Below, in pieces: positions 50,809 to 60,959 of a DNA stretch of 64,000 nucleotides. The notes beneath the pieces are model-generated. The model searched no databases. It was not told the DNA's origin and saw nothing but the letters and a program-made list of their open reading frames with translations. A program made the position numbers and the translations under genes. The stretch spans positions 726,212 through 790,211 of the forward strand of contig CANMWA010000001.1 in the NCBI GenBank assembly GCA_947501475.1, written 5' to 3'. The stretch comes from an uncultured Aquimarina sp. (GTDB taxonomy: Bacteria > Bacteroidota > Bacteroidia > Flavobacteriales > Flavobacteriaceae). How positions within the stretch are numbered: position 1 is the stretch's first letter; each line of letters begins with the position of its first letter.

Positions 50809-51471
50809 ATGCAATTTTGGTCAAAAAAAAAGGATAATAATTTCCCCGATTTCTGGAAAAACTACCTGGACCTTTTTGACCAAAAAAAAGAAAATAAATT
50901 ACTCGCCGAAACACGTTTTGTTGCTTTTGATACAGAAACTACTGGCTTTGATTATATAGATGATAGAATACTTTCTATAGGTGCTGTAGCTATTAATACT
51001 TATGCTATTGATGTATGTGATCAACTAGAAGTTTATTTGGAACAAAAAGTTTTTAATAAAGATACTGTTGAGATTCATGGTATTCGTAAAAATAATGACT
51101 TTGATATGATTTCTGAAGCTCAGGCATTACAACAATTTATAACTTATGTTGGTGATTCAATTCTTATCGCTCATCATGCCGATTTTGATAGAAATATGAT
51201 CAATAGTGCATTGCAAAGGCAAGGGTTAGGAAAACTTAAAAATAGAATTCTGGATACGGGTTCTTTATATAGAAAAACCAAACATGCACTATATCAAAAT
51301 GACAGAGTACATTCTCATTATAGTCTTGATGATTTGTGTAACGATCTTAAGATTTCTAAAAGTGATCGACATACTGCCTCTGGGGATGCTTTTATTACTG
51401 CAATGGCTTTTCTTAAAATAACACCAAGACTACATATAGATAAGAATATTAAAATCAATGATCTATTCTAA
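50809..51471 (+). CDS. 3'-5' exonuclease, DnaQ/PolIII epsilon type
   Basis: This 220-residue DEDDh exonuclease has F-D-T-E-T-T-G-F-D (Exo I), A-H-H-A-D-F-D-R-N (Exo II) and H-T-A-S-G-D-A-F (Exo III with catalytic His). It resembles the PolC/epsilon-type proofreading domain but stands alone. It lies 2 bases after the CBS/nucleotidyltransferase gene, so co-translation is likely. Whether it proofreads or degrades RNA/DNA in another pathway is unknown. Confidence 0.9.
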   Translation: MQFWSKKKDNNFPDFWKNYLDLFDQKKENKLLAETRFVAFDTETTGFDYIDDRILSIGAVAINTYAIDVCDQLEVYLEQKVFNKDTVEIHGIRKNNDFDMISEAQALQQFITYVGDSILIAHHADFDRNMINSALQRQGLGKLKNRILDTGSLYRKTKHALYQNDRVHSHYSLDDLCNDLKISKSDRHTASGDAFITAMAFLKITPRLHIDKNIKINDLF

Positions 51472-51491
51472 TAAGTATAATATTACAAAAT

Positions 51492-51520
51492 AAAAAAGCA
51501 CTACCTATGTAGCGCTTTTG
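51492..51520. terminator. Bidirectional terminator
   Basis: AAAAGC-A-CTAC pairs with GTAG-C-GCTTTT around CTAT, flanked by A and T runs, between the exonuclease and the cold-shock gene. Confidence 0.8.
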
Positions 51521-51539
51521 AAACTTAGAATTGTATTTC

Positions 51540-51737
51540 CTATTCGTGAATTACGCGAACTTGTCCCGCAATAATTCCTTTTCTTCCTTCTTCTTCTTCA
51601 TACTCTACTTTGTCTCCTTCATTCAATGCTTCACCATTAAGCCCTGATGCATGTACAAAGATGTCTTTTCCTGTTTCGTCGTTGGTAATAAATCCGTAAC
51701 CTTTTGATTCATTAAAAAATTTAACTGTTCCTTCCAT
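51540..51737 (-). CDS. Cold-shock domain protein
   Basis: This is a 65-residue single cold-shock domain. RNP1 is G-Y-G-F-I and RNP2 is I-F-V-H-A. It binds single-stranded RNA or DNA and acts as an RNA chaperone; many members are growth- rather than cold-controlled. The G-K-V-K-F/T-V-K-F opening and E-E-E-E-G-R-K-G segment fit the Bacteroidota group. It stands alone. Confidence 0.95.
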   Translation of the reverse strand: MEGTVKFFNESKGYGFITNDETGKDIFVHASGLNGEALNEGDKVEYEEEEGRKGIIAGQVRVIHE

Positions 51738-51828
51738 TGTAATTAAAATAAAAATAAATATTGAGTTCTAAAGTTAATCTTAAATATTTTATGAAACGTT
51801 ATCAAAATGTGAATATTTTTAATAAATT

Positions 51829-52083
51829 CTAGTTTTTATTGCCCTTTTCTTTTTCATAATCTTTCATTTTTCTGAGGTTTTCTTCGGTTAACATATAATC
51901 CTTTACATTTTTATTTTTCCATCGATGATAGATGAAAATAGGCATCAAAATAAAAGAAGCGACTAATATGCCTATACCTACTAATTTGTCTCCGGTACTA
52001 TGATCTCCCGAATTTTTAAAGTAATATCCTATGCAAATTAATATTACGATACTAATAAAAAGGATCTTGATAATGTATTTCAT
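51829..52083 (-). CDS. Small membrane protein, two segments
   Basis: This is an 84-residue protein with hydrophobic segments at about 5-22 and 35-53 and a charged C-terminal tail rich in Lys/Glu. It starts 11 bases after the end of the ClC gene on the same strand, so it is probably in the same operon. No family is recognised. Confidence 0.7.
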   Translation of the reverse strand: MKYIIKILFISIVILICIGYYFKNSGDHSTGDKLVGIGILVASFILMPIFIYHRWKNKNVKDYMLTEENLRKMKDYEKEKGNKN

Positions 52084-52094
52084 ATTGGGTTAAA

Positions 52095-53882
52095 TTATCG
52101 GGTAAAATTAATCAACTTTCTACGGTAGGAGGTAAGTAATTTTGATTTTGAAATAAAACCAAGATATTTACCATTTTTAATTACCGGAAGATTCCATACT
52201 CCGGTATCTTGAAACTTTTGCATCACTGTTTTTACATCATCATCTTCATAAGTAATGATTGTATTCGTTTGAGACATTAGGGTGTCTACCGTTACTTTAT
52301 GATACATCGTGATGTCAAACATAATGTCTCTAATATCATCTAGGGCAACGATACCTATTAAATGATCAGATTCATCAGTAACTGGGAAAAAATTCCTGTT
52401 TGATTTTGCTACAGCTTCACTTAATAATTGTTTTAATGTATAATTTGGTTTTACCGAAATAAAATTAGTTTCTATACAATCTTCAAGATTCATTAGTGTT
52501 AATACCGTTTGATCTTTATCATGAGTCAATAAATCTCCTTGCTCTGCCAGTTCTCTTGTATATATATTATGTTCTAAATTGTTTTTTGAGATAATAAATG
52601 ATATTGAGGTTGTGATCATCAACGGAACAAATAATTCATAACTCGTAGTGATTTCTGCAATTAGAAATATCGAAGTAAGTGGAGCATGTAACACACCGGC
52701 GATTAGACCGGCCATGCCTAATAAAGTAAAATTAGCTTCAGAAACCTGAAACCCAAACCCCAGGTTATTAATTACTTTGGAGACTACATTACCCAATGCA
52801 CTACCCATGACCATAGTAGGGATAAATATCCCTCCAGATCCGCCAGCAGCAAAAGTTGCAGTCATGGCTACTGCTTTAAAAACAGTAATACCCGCCAAAA
52901 GAGCAATCACTATCCATATATTGCTAGAGATATCCTCAAAAGGAGTATTACCAATCGCTTTGAGGTGGTCTCCGTGTAGAAGGTCATTAATAAAGCCAAG
53001 CCCTTCACCATAAAGCGGAGGTATAAAATATAGCATAATTCCGATAGCAAGACCTCCAATCAATAATCGATGGATTTTTTTAGAAAAACGATCAAAAAAA
53101 TGTAGTATCCCAAAATACATTTTGGTAAAATAAATAGAAGCAATTGCTGTGCCCACCCCCAAAATGATATAAAATGGTGTATCGTAGATATCAAACTTCT
53201 CTAAAACTTCAAACCGAAATAGGACTTCATCTCCTAAAAAGAAATACGAAGTAATGATCGAAGAAACAGAAGCAAAAAGTAATGGTAATAATGAGGTAAG
53301 AGTAAGATCTAAACTAAATACTTCTACAGCAAAAACTAACCCAGCTAGAGGAGATTTAAAAACGGCAGATATTGCACCAGCTGCAGCACAACCGATTAAT
53401 AAAAATCGGGTTTTTTCTTTTACCTTAAATAAGGTACTTAAGTCAGAACTTAATGTAGAACCAGATCCTATAGCTGGACCTAATAAACCAACTGAACCGC
53501 CAAAACCTACAGTGATTGGTGCCAAAATAAGCGGTAAATATCCGTGAATTGGTTTTATAATACCATCTTTTTTTGAAAGCGAATGCAAAATCAACGGTAT
53601 CGCTGAGCGCACATTTTTTTTGATAATAAATTTTGTGAATACATAAACAATAAGCAAACCAATTACTGGGATTATAAAATAAAATGAAGTTTGCCATGAG
53701 ATGATATCGCTCTCTAGAACTACCTGTATTAAATGCGTAATGTTTTTTAATAGCAATGACACAAGGCCAGCTGCAAAACCAATAAGAACACTTAATAACA
53801 GAGTAAAATTCTTATCGGAAATATTGCGATAACGCCACTTTAGAAATTTATACAGTAAGCTCTTTTTAGAGGGGCTGGACAT
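52095..53882 (-). CDS. ClC-family chloride channel or Cl-/H+ antiporter with CBS pair
   Basis: This is a 595-residue membrane protein. The ClC filter motifs are visible: G-S-V-G-L-L-G-P-A-I (the G-x-x-G-x-x-P motif) and G-G-S-G-G-I-F-I-P, with G-M-A-G-L-I-A-G later. Residues 460-595 form two CBS domains (D-D-I-R-D-I and Y-L-G-F-I-S). The gating Glu usually seen as G-R-E-G-P is not present; the sequence is S-V-G-L-L-G-P with leucine there, so the coupling behaviour may differ. CBS domains bind adenine nucleotides. Confidence 0.92.
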   Translation of the reverse strand: MSSPSKKSLLYKFLKWRYRNISDKNFTLLLSVLIGFAAGLVSLLLKNITHLIQVVLESDIISWQTSFYFIIPVIGLLIVYVFTKFIIKKNVRSAIPLILHSLSKKDGIIKPIHGYLPLILAPITVGFGGSVGLLGPAIGSGSTLSSDLSTLFKVKEKTRFLLIGCAAAGAISAVFKSPLAGLVFAVEVFSLDLTLTSLLPLLFASVSSIITSYFFLGDEVLFRFEVLEKFDIYDTPFYIILGVGTAIASIYFTKMYFGILHFFDRFSKKIHRLLIGGLAIGIMLYFIPPLYGEGLGFINDLLHGDHLKAIGNTPFEDISSNIWIVIALLAGITVFKAVAMTATFAAGGSGGIFIPTMVMGSALGNVVSKVINNLGFGFQVSEANFTLLGMAGLIAGVLHAPLTSIFLIAEITTSYELFVPLMITTSISFIISKNNLEHNIYTRELAEQGDLLTHDKDQTVLTLMNLEDCIETNFISVKPNYTLKQLLSEAVAKSNRNFFPVTDESDHLIGIVALDDIRDIMFDITMYHKVTVDTLMSQTNTIITYEDDDVKTVMQKFQDTGVWNLPVIKNGKYLGFISKSKLLTSYRRKLINFTR

Positions 53883-53915
53883 CTTTGGTTTAATCTTAAT
53901 AAGATTAAAGGTAAT

Positions 53916-53944
53916 AAAAAATCCCGCTCTAGGCGGGATTATAT
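53916..53944 (-). terminator. Hairpin between aspS and the ClC gene
   Basis: AATCCCGC pairs perfectly with GCGGGATT around a 5-base loop, flanked by A and T runs. It ends aspS transcripts on the minus strand. Confidence 0.8.
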
Positions 53945-53989
53945 TTATAATTGAATATATAAAAACAATACTAGCTCATCTAGATTAAC

Positions 53990-55738
53990 TTATACATCAA
54001 GCTTAATCTTTAATGCTGCAAGTTGTTCTTGATCAATATTTGCTGGCGCATCGATCATGACATCACGACCACTATTATTTTTTGGGAATGCAATAAAATC
54101 TCTAATAGTTTCTTGACCTCCAAGAATGGCTACGAGTCTGTCAAATCCAAAAGCAATACCTCCATGTGGGGGGGCACCATATTGAAAGGCGTCCATCAAG
54201 AATCCAAATTGTGCTTTGGCCTCTTCTGGAGTAAATCCTAAATGATCAAACATTAGTGCTTGTGTTTCCTTATCATGAATACGAATAGATCCACCACCAA
54301 TCTCATTTCCATTTAATACTAAGTCGTATGCATTGGCACGTACATCACCTGGTTTAGAGTCTAACAGAGGAATATCTTCTGGTTTTGGAGAGGTAAATGG
54401 GTGATGCATTGCATGATAACGTTCTGTTTCTTCATCCCATTCTAATAATGGGAAATCAACTACCCATAACGGGGCAAATTCATCAGGGTTTCTTAATCCA
54501 AGTTGTTCTGCCAGTTCCATTCGTAATGCACTTAGTTGTGCTCTTACTTTATGGGTTGGACCAGAAAGTACACAAATTAAATCCCCTGCCTTGGCTCCAG
54601 TTACTGCAACCCACTTTGCCAAGTCATCCTGGTCATAGAATTTATCTACAGAAGATTTGTAGGTGCCATCTTCATTACATTTTACATATACCATGCCTAG
54701 GGCACCTACTTGTGGTCGTTTTACCCAATCGATTAACTTATCGATTTCTTTTCGGGTATATGCAGCTCCACCAGGAACTGCAATACCTACTACTAATTCG
54801 GCATTATTAAACACTTTAAAATCTTTGTGCTGAGCAACGGTATTAAGTTCACCGAATTTCATCCCAAAACGAATATCGGGTTTATCATTACCGTAGATTT
54901 TCATAGCCTCATCATAGGTCATTCTCGGAAAATCGCCAATTTCAATTCCTTTAATCTCTTTGATAAGATTGCGGGTAAGGCCTTCAAATATGTTTAAAAT
55001 ATCTTCTTGTTCTACAAAGGCCATTTCACAGTCTATCTGTGTAAATTCTGGCTGCCTGTCAGCTCGTAGATCTTCGTCTCTAAAACACTTTACAATCTGG
55101 AAATATTTATCCATACCACCAACCATCAACAATTGTTTGAAGGTTTGTGGTGATTGTGGTAGTGCATAAAACTGTCCTTCATTCATTCTAGAAGGTACAA
55201 CAAAGTCACGCGCTCCTTCTGGAGTAGATTTAATTAAATACGGAGTTTCAACTTCTACAAACCCTTCTTGCGAAAGATAATTACGCACTTTCATAGCTAC
55301 CTGATGGCGAAACATTAGACTGTTTTTTACAGGATTACGGCGAATATCGAGATAGCGATATTTCATACGTATGTCTTCGCCACCATCGGTTTCATCTTCG
55401 ATAGTGAATGGAGGTACAATTGCCTCATTAAGGATCGTTAATTCGCTCACCAAAATTTCAATCTCTCCGGTAGGGATATTTGGGTTTTTTGATTCGCGTT
55501 CGATTACGGTTCCTTTTACTTGAATCACAAATTCACGCCCCAAAGTTTTTGCTTGCTTTACTACATTAGCAGGAGTTCGTTCTTCATCAAATATTAATTG
55601 GGTAATCCCGTAGCGATCTCTAAGATCCACCCATATCATAAATCCTTTGTCACGCGTTTTTTGAACCCATCCAGAAAGGGTTACTTCTTTGTTAATATCC
55701 GAGGCACGTAATTGGCCACAAGAATGACTTCTGTACAT
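53990..55738 (-). CDS. aspS: Aspartate-tRNA ligase
   Basis: This 582-residue class II synthetase has an N-terminal OB-fold (about 1-100, R-S-H-S-C-G-Q-L-R), motif 1 in F-V-E-V-E-T-P-Y-L, motif 2 in [16 protein letters not shown] and motif 3 in G-F-D-R-L-V-A. The bacterial-specific GAD insertion lies at about 280-400. It charges tRNA-Asp. The length is typical of the bacterial type. No tRNA gene is nearby. Confidence 0.96.
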   Translation of the reverse strand: MYRSHSCGQLRASDINKEVTLSGWVQKTRDKGFMIWVDLRDRYGITQLIFDEERTPANVVKQAKTLGREFVIQVKGTVIERESKNPNIPTGEIEILVSELTILNEAIVPPFTIEDETDGGEDIRMKYRYLDIRRNPVKNSLMFRHQVAMKVRNYLSQEGFVEVETPYLIKSTPEGARDFVVPSRMNEGQFYALPQSPQTFKQLLMVGGMDKYFQIVKCFRDEDLRADRQPEFTQIDCEMAFVEQEDILNIFEGLTRNLIKEIKGIEIGDFPRMTYDEAMKIYGNDKPDIRFGMKFGELNTVAQHKDFKVFNNAELVVGIAVPGGAAYTRKEIDKLIDWVKRPQVGALGMVYVKCNEDGTYKSSVDKFYDQDDLAKWVAVTGAKAGDLICVLSGPTHKVRAQLSALRMELAEQLGLRNPDEFAPLWVVDFPLLEWDEETERYHAMHHPFTSPKPEDIPLLDSKPGDVRANAYDLVLNGNEIGGGSIRIHDKETQALMFDHLGFTPEEAKAQFGFLMDAFQYGAPPHGGIAFGFDRLVAILGGQETIRDFIAFPKNNSGRDVMIDAPANIDQEQLAALKIKLDV

Positions 55739-55978
55739 AGTAGCTTGTATTAAGGCTGCAAAAATAAGAAGATTTATGGATTAGTTGATCATAGAAGGTT
55801 GATAGTTTTATGGATGACAATTTTGGGTAGATTATTTCATTTTTATTAGTGTTTTATATGTTTGAGTAGTAATAATGTACTTAAATGGTTTTCTTGGTAC
55901 GAACAATCGTTAGTTTTAACATTTATTTATGACAATCTTTTAATAGTTTTAGGCGAACATTTAAACAAATCATTCATT

Positions 55979-58900
55979 ATGAAACAACAAACTCATTTTA
56001 GCAGAATGAAGATTCTGCTATTTTTAATTTTTACTCCGGTAATACTATTAGCCCAGGAGACCATTACGGGGAAAGTGGTTATTGAGGGTGCCGGATCGGG
56101 GGCACCTTTTGTAAATATAGTCGAAAATGGTACGGATAATGGTACCGCTAGTGATATAGATGGTAATTTCTCTATTACAGTACAAGCATTGCCTACACGA
56201 TTAAAGGTTTTTGCTCTTGGATTTGGAACAAAAATGGTTGATGTTGCTACCGCAGGAGAAATCACTATCCAAGTAAGTGAATCTACAGAATCTCTTGAAG
56301 AAGTAGTAGTAACCGGGTTGGGTTCTTCTGTAAAAAGAGCGAATTTAGCGAATGCCGTTTCTACAGTTTCTGCAGAAGAGCTGGTCGGTAATACAGGTCA
56401 AACAACTGTTGATGGAGCCTTGTATGGTAAAGTAACGGGGGTAAATATTACATCTTCTTCTGGTGCGCCAGGAGGTGGATTTGCACTGAGATTAAGAGGT
56501 ATATCTTCAATAAACGGAAATAACCAACCCTTATTTATTGTTGATGGAGTATATGTAAATAATGTAGAAATCCCATCGGGATTACGATTTGCATCGGGTG
56601 CTAATCGTGGTAATGAAGAAAACTCAGGAAACAGATTGGCAGATTTAGATCCTAATGATATAGAAAATATTGAAATTCTTAAAGGAGCTTCTGCTGCAGC
56701 TATTTATGGTACACGTGCAAATGCAGGGGTTGTTATCATCACCACCAAAAGAGGTAAAGGTGGAAAAACAAAAATTAGCTTCAGCCAGGATACGGGAGTT
56801 AACATTATACAAAAGAAATTAGGATTAAGACCTTGGACAGCAGAGAGTGTATTTAATTCTTTTTTCTCACCAAATCCTGATGATCCTGCAGCCGAACAAG
56901 AGTCAAGAGAAGCTGCTGAAGCTGAAGTTGCGGCTTTTCAAAATGCACTACAAAATGGAGGATTAATCGATTATGAAGATGAAATTTATGGCGAAGTAGG
57001 TTTTATTACCGAAACCAAACTTAATGCTAGTGGAGGGAATGAAAAAACTAAGTTTTATGTAGGTGGATCGTATAGAGATGAAGAAGGTATTATACAAAAT
57101 ACTGGGTTTGATCGATTTTCTATTCGTGGTAATATAGATCATAAATTATCTGATGTTTTTGATTTCTCTTTATCTTCTAATTATGTTAGAAGTAATTCTA
57201 GTCGTAGTTTTACGGGTAATGAGAACGAAGGAGGGTTAAGTTATGGATATACATTAGCATTTACCCGCCCATGGAATAATTTATTTCCAGATGCAGTTGG
57301 TAATTATCCTAATAACCCAAATTACCCAGGTAACCCAATTTTTGTAAGAGATAATGCTTTGAATGAAGACTCAAATAATCGATTTATTCAAGGATTTAAA
57401 TTAAACACAAAAATTTTAAATAAAGAAGCTGATAAAGTAAAGCTTATTTTTAATGGTGGAGTTGATTATTTATCTAATGAAACCTATGTTTACGTACCAG
57501 AAATTCATCAAGGGCAGGTTGGTAATCAAGAAGGGTTTATCGCCGAAGGTAATAATAACTTTACACAATTTAATACACAATTAATATCAGTATGGGATCA
57601 TACTGCTTTGGGTGGAGATTTAGGACTAACAACACAAGCAGGTATTAGTTACCTTGAGCAGCAAGCAGATTTTGTGAATAGTAGAGGAGCTAATTTGTTT
57701 GGAGGTCAGACGAGTGTTGATCAATCTGTAAATCAAGCTGTTGATCAAATTCAGTCAACTCAGAAAGACTTTGGGTATTTTGCACAAGTAGAAGGAAACT
57801 ATAAAGATCAATTTATAGGAACGCTTGGGTATAGATTAGATAAATCTACACTTAATGGTGATCCAAATGAATTTTTTGGATTTCCAAAAGCATCGCTGGC
57901 TGTTAATATCGCTAACCTAGATTTTTGGAATGTTGAAGCTCTTAATCAATTAAAACTAAGAGCTGCGTATGGAGAAACAGGATCATCAGCTGCTTTTGGT
58001 TCGGTATTTACAAGTTTAGTACCAAGTAACGTTGGCGGTAATGGAGGATTATCTGTAAATACCAAAGGGGATCCAGATATTAAGCCAGAAACTTCAGCAG
58101 AATTTGAAGTAGGATTAGACGTAGGAATATTGAATAGCAGAGTTTCTTTGGAAGCTAGTTATTATAATAGAAAAGTAAGTGATTTAATTTTATCTAGAAA
58201 TGTACCATTAACTACTGGGTTTACTACCCAAACTACTAATCTAGCTGATCTGGTTAACGAAGGATTAGAATTAGCAGTTAGAGCAGATGTATTTGAGAGT
58301 GAAAATTTTCGCTGGAACACAGGAGTACAATTTTATTTAAATAGATCAGAGGTAACACGATTAGAGGTTCCAGCCTTTGCACAACCAGGAGCCGGATTTG
58401 GTACAGGATTAGGAACGTTTTTTATAGAAGAAGGACAGCCAGTAACCCAAATTGTGGGTAATATTGATCCAGATGGTGATGGCCCTATTCCAGCGGCTTT
58501 ACAACAGGTAGGAAATGTAGAACCAGATTTTCAAATGGCATTTAATAACCAATTTACGTTATTTAAAAATATCGATGTAGCATTTTTGTTACAATGGAAA
58601 CAGGGAGGGGAAAACCTAAACCTTTCTAGATTTTTAACAGATCTAGGCCAAACTTCAGATGATCTCGAAACTGCTGAAGGACAAGCTCGTTTAGGTACAG
58701 CTGCAGATGCATTGCGTTTTACAGAACCAGCTGGTTATGTTAGGTTAAGAGAAGCATCAATTTATTATCGATTACCTTCTAAGACGGTATCAGGTATGTT
58801 TGGAGAAGTTGTTGAAGCCATAAAATTTGGAGTATCTGCTAGAAATGTATTTACCATTACAGATTATAGTAGTTATGATCCTGAAGTTTCTGTAAATGGA

Positions 58901-58984
58901 GGAGCTGGTTTATCAAGCGGAATAGAGGTCGCTCCGTTCCCAAGTGCAAGACAATTTTATTTCCATTTAAATGTTAATTTATAA
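55979..58984 (+). CDS. SusC/RagA-family TonB-linked outer-membrane transporter
   Basis: I start at the ATG giving M-K-Q-Q-T-H-F, since the signal peptide (ending I-L-L-A-Q) begins there. The 1002-residue protein has an N-terminal carboxypeptidase-regulatory-like domain (I-T-G-K-V-V ... D-I-D-G-N-F-S-I-T-V, about 30-100), a TonB-box region L-E-E-V-V-V-T-G, a plug (L-Y-G-K-V-T-G-V-N-I, G-S-S-I-N-G-N-like segment, I-E-I-L-K-G-A-S-A-A-A-I-Y-G) and a beta barrel ending F-Y-F-H-L-N-V-N-L. With the SusD partner it imports a glycan, peptide or other large nutrient. No degrading enzyme is adjacent, so the substrate cannot be inferred. Confidence 0.95.
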   Translation: MKQQTHFSRMKILLFLIFTPVILLAQETITGKVVIEGAGSGAPFVNIVENGTDNGTASDIDGNFSITVQALPTRLKVFALGFGTKMVDVATAGEITIQVSESTESLEEVVVTGLGSSVKRANLANAVSTVSAEELVGNTGQTTVDGALYGKVTGVNITSSSGAPGGGFALRLRGISSINGNNQPLFIVDGVYVNNVEIPSGLRFASGANRGNEENSGNRLADLDPNDIENIEILKGASAAAIYGTRANAGVVIITTKRGKGGKTKISFSQDTGVNIIQKKLGLRPWTAESVFNSFFSPNPDDPAAEQESREAAEAEVAAFQNALQNGGLIDYEDEIYGEVGFITETKLNASGGNEKTKFYVGGSYRDEEGIIQNTGFDRFSIRGNIDHKLSDVFDFSLSSNYVRSNSSRSFTGNENEGGLSYGYTLAFTRPWNNLFPDAVGNYPNNPNYPGNPIFVRDNALNEDSNNRFIQGFKLNTKILNKEADKVKLIFNGGVDYLSNETYVYVPEIHQGQVGNQEGFIAEGNNNFTQFNTQLISVWDHTALGGDLGLTTQAGISYLEQQADFVNSRGANLFGGQTSVDQSVNQAVDQIQSTQKDFGYFAQVEGNYKDQFIGTLGYRLDKSTLNGDPNEFFGFPKASLAVNIANLDFWNVEALNQLKLRAAYGETGSSAAFGSVFTSLVPSNVGGNGGLSVNTKGDPDIKPETSAEFEVGLDVGILNSRVSLEASYYNRKVSDLILSRNVPLTTGFTTQTTNLADLVNEGLELAVRADVFESENFRWNTGVQFYLNRSEVTRLEVPAFAQPGAGFGTGLGTFFIEEGQPVTQIVGNIDPDGDGPIPAALQQVGNVEPDFQMAFNNQFTLFKNIDVAFLLQWKQGGENLNLSRFLTDLGQTSDDLETAEGQARLGTAADALRFTEPAGYVRLREASIYYRLPSKTVSGMFGEVVEAIKFGVSARNVFTITDYSSYDPEVSVNGGAGLSSGIEVAPFPSARQFYFHLNVNL

Positions 58985-58994
58985 TAAGAAGGCA

Positions 58995-60416
58995 ATGAAA
59001 AAATTAATAAAAATGAAAACACAATATTACTTGATACTCGTTTTGGTTGCTACCCTAACAGTATCTTGCTCTTTTGATGAAGAATTAGATCCAAACGGAC
59101 CTAGTCTTGCTGGAGTAGAAGCGGGTGCCTCTGTAAGGCAGTTAAATGAAATTGCTATAGGAATTGAAGCCACTAGCAGAGATGGACATGGTATCGAAAC
59201 CACAGTTAGTGGAAGTATGGCTAGAGAGTTATATCTTTTTGATGCAGACCCAAGAAATACAGGAAATGTATTAGGAAAAGGAGGTACCGTATTAGATAAT
59301 AATTCTTTTTATAGCACAACGCAGTTTGCAGGAAACTATAGAACCATTAAAAATGCAAATGTCTTGCTTGAAGCATTAGATAATACCAAGGTAATTGAAG
59401 AATCAGAAAAAAATCTATATAGAGGATATGCTAAAACCTTTCAAGCATATGAACTTATACAGGTTTTAAAATCATATGGTAAGGCCAGAATTGATGTTGC
59501 TGATGATGAAAACCTTGGCCCTTTTTTAGAATTTGATGCAGCTATTGCAGCAGTAAGAGCATTATTGGATGATGCATTAAATGATTTAAATACATCAGAG
59601 TCTTTGGGACAGTTTTCTTTCCCTGTTTCTGGTTTTGGCAATCTAATTGATACATCTTCAGAGACTCCAGAAAACGGTAGAGATGATGATGAAAGTGTAA
59701 TAGTTAGTGAGTTTTCTCTATTTAATAGAGCTATTGCAGCAGTAGCTGCAGTATATGCAGGAGATGGTACTGGTGCTCTTACAGCATTAGAAGATTCTTT
59801 TTTTAATCTAAATGGAGAGTTAAATATTGGAGTTAAGCATGTTTTTTCGCAAGGTGCTGGAGATCAATTGAACGGAGTGTTTCGTGCGCCTTCAAAATCT
59901 GCCGATGAGCCTAATAATGGAGATCAGATCATAGTACACAATAGCTGGATAAATGATGCCGAAGTGAATAGTATTACAGGATTGATAGATGAAAGAGTGA
60001 CTGCTAAAACGGCTGTGAGACCTGCTCCTAGTATTCAGGATGGATTAACAGGGAGCCATGAAACGAGGTTATATAGCAATAATGTAGCTCCTATTGATAT
60101 GATCAGAAATGAAGAACTTATTTTGATTTATGCCGAAGCTAGTATACTTGCAAATAGTTTGACAGATGCACAAACTGCTTTAGATATTATACGTATGAAA
60201 GCTGGTGGACTTGGACCTAAGGATTATGGAACACCTAGCCCTACTGCAGAGCAGCTAACTGCAGAGATGTTATTTCAAAGAAGATACTCTTTATGGGCAG
60301 AAAATCATAGATTGTTTGATACAAGGAGATATGATTTAACTAGCACGTTACCATTAGATAGAGAAGGAGATCGTCGATTTTCGGTACTTCCTATACCATT
60401 AGCAGAGAATCAATAA
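58995..60416 (+). CDS. SusD/RagB-family nutrient-binding lipoprotein
   Basis: This lipoprotein, 473 residues from the ATG 10 bases after the SusC stop, has a signal ending T-V-S-C-S-F-D (Cys about 25). The SusD features are the helical TPR-like part (R-G-Y-A-K-T-F-Q-A-Y-E-L-I-Q) and the terminal R-R-Y-S-L-W-A-E-N-H-R-L-F-D-T-R-R-Y-type motif, which here reads E-N-H-R-L-F-D-T. It acts as the surface lid over the SusC channel. It is co-transcribed with the transporter and followed by a strong palindrome. Confidence 0.93.
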   Translation: MKKLIKMKTQYYLILVLVATLTVSCSFDEELDPNGPSLAGVEAGASVRQLNEIAIGIEATSRDGHGIETTVSGSMARELYLFDADPRNTGNVLGKGGTVLDNNSFYSTTQFAGNYRTIKNANVLLEALDNTKVIEESEKNLYRGYAKTFQAYELIQVLKSYGKARIDVADDENLGPFLEFDAAIAAVRALLDDALNDLNTSESLGQFSFPVSGFGNLIDTSSETPENGRDDDESVIVSEFSLFNRAIAAVAAVYAGDGTGALTALEDSFFNLNGELNIGVKHVFSQGAGDQLNGVFRAPSKSADEPNNGDQIIVHNSWINDAEVNSITGLIDERVTAKTAVRPAPSIQDGLTGSHETRLYSNNVAPIDMIRNEELILIYAEASILANSLTDAQTALDIIRMKAGGLGPKDYGTPSPTAEQLTAEMLFQRRYSLWAENHRLFDTRRYDLTSTLPLDREGDRRFSVLPIPLAENQ

Positions 60417-60424
60417 ATATCTTT

Positions 60425-60470
60425 TTACAAACAAAAAACGCCGCAAATTTGCGGCGTTTTTTGTTTGTAA
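60425..60470. terminator. Perfect 46-bp palindrome after susD-family gene
   Basis: The 23 bases from 60425 are the exact reverse complement of the 23 bases to 60470, centred on AAATTT. The core is ACGCCGC/GCGGCGT flanked by A and T runs. RNA would form a very stable hairpin with a T tract, so it should terminate both strands. Confidence 0.9.
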
Positions 60471-60959
60471 ATGATGGATAGTATTTAACTCTTTTTTGGT
60501 GTCATTGATTTTGCGATTATATATTGGATAACTTGATAAGCATTATCTGTTTGTGATCAAAAATTTAATGATCAGATATTTCAGTTTCAAATTTTGATAC
60601 TGAAAGGGGGTTGAAACGATTTTTTTGAAGAAGTTTTTATATGTAGAACCCAAATCTTTAAGAAAAAACGAAAAGATCACCTTACTAATTTGATCTTTCC
60701 ATAACATAAAAAAGCCACAACAATGTTATCTGTTGTGACTTCTTTACTTTTATTTCTTACTCTTACTACTACTAGTTTTAAAAACTAGTAGTAAGCATAT
60801 TATACTCAATCGGAGCACAACATCTTAGTTTCAAAAAATGAAATTAAGATGTTGTGAGAAGATTTTTTTATGATAAAACCTAAATATGGTACAGAGTGTT
60901 AATTAAAAAGCCAGCTACAACACTGTAACTGGCTTTTTTATGTAGCTATACATTATTGT
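60471..60959. repeat. Cluster of four further hairpins between SusD and Rhs loci
   Basis: No gene is visible. AAAGATCA/TGATCTTT pairs at 60672-60698; GCCACAACA/TGTTGTGAC (one mismatch) at 60713-60740; ACTACTAGTTTT/AAAACTAGTAGT at 60768-60792; CACAACATCTTA/TAAGATGTTGTG at 60816-60856; and AAAAAGCCAG/CTGGCTTTTT at 60905-60939. The last is a good terminator for the minus-strand lipoprotein gene. The others have no obvious gene to serve. Confidence 0.75.
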
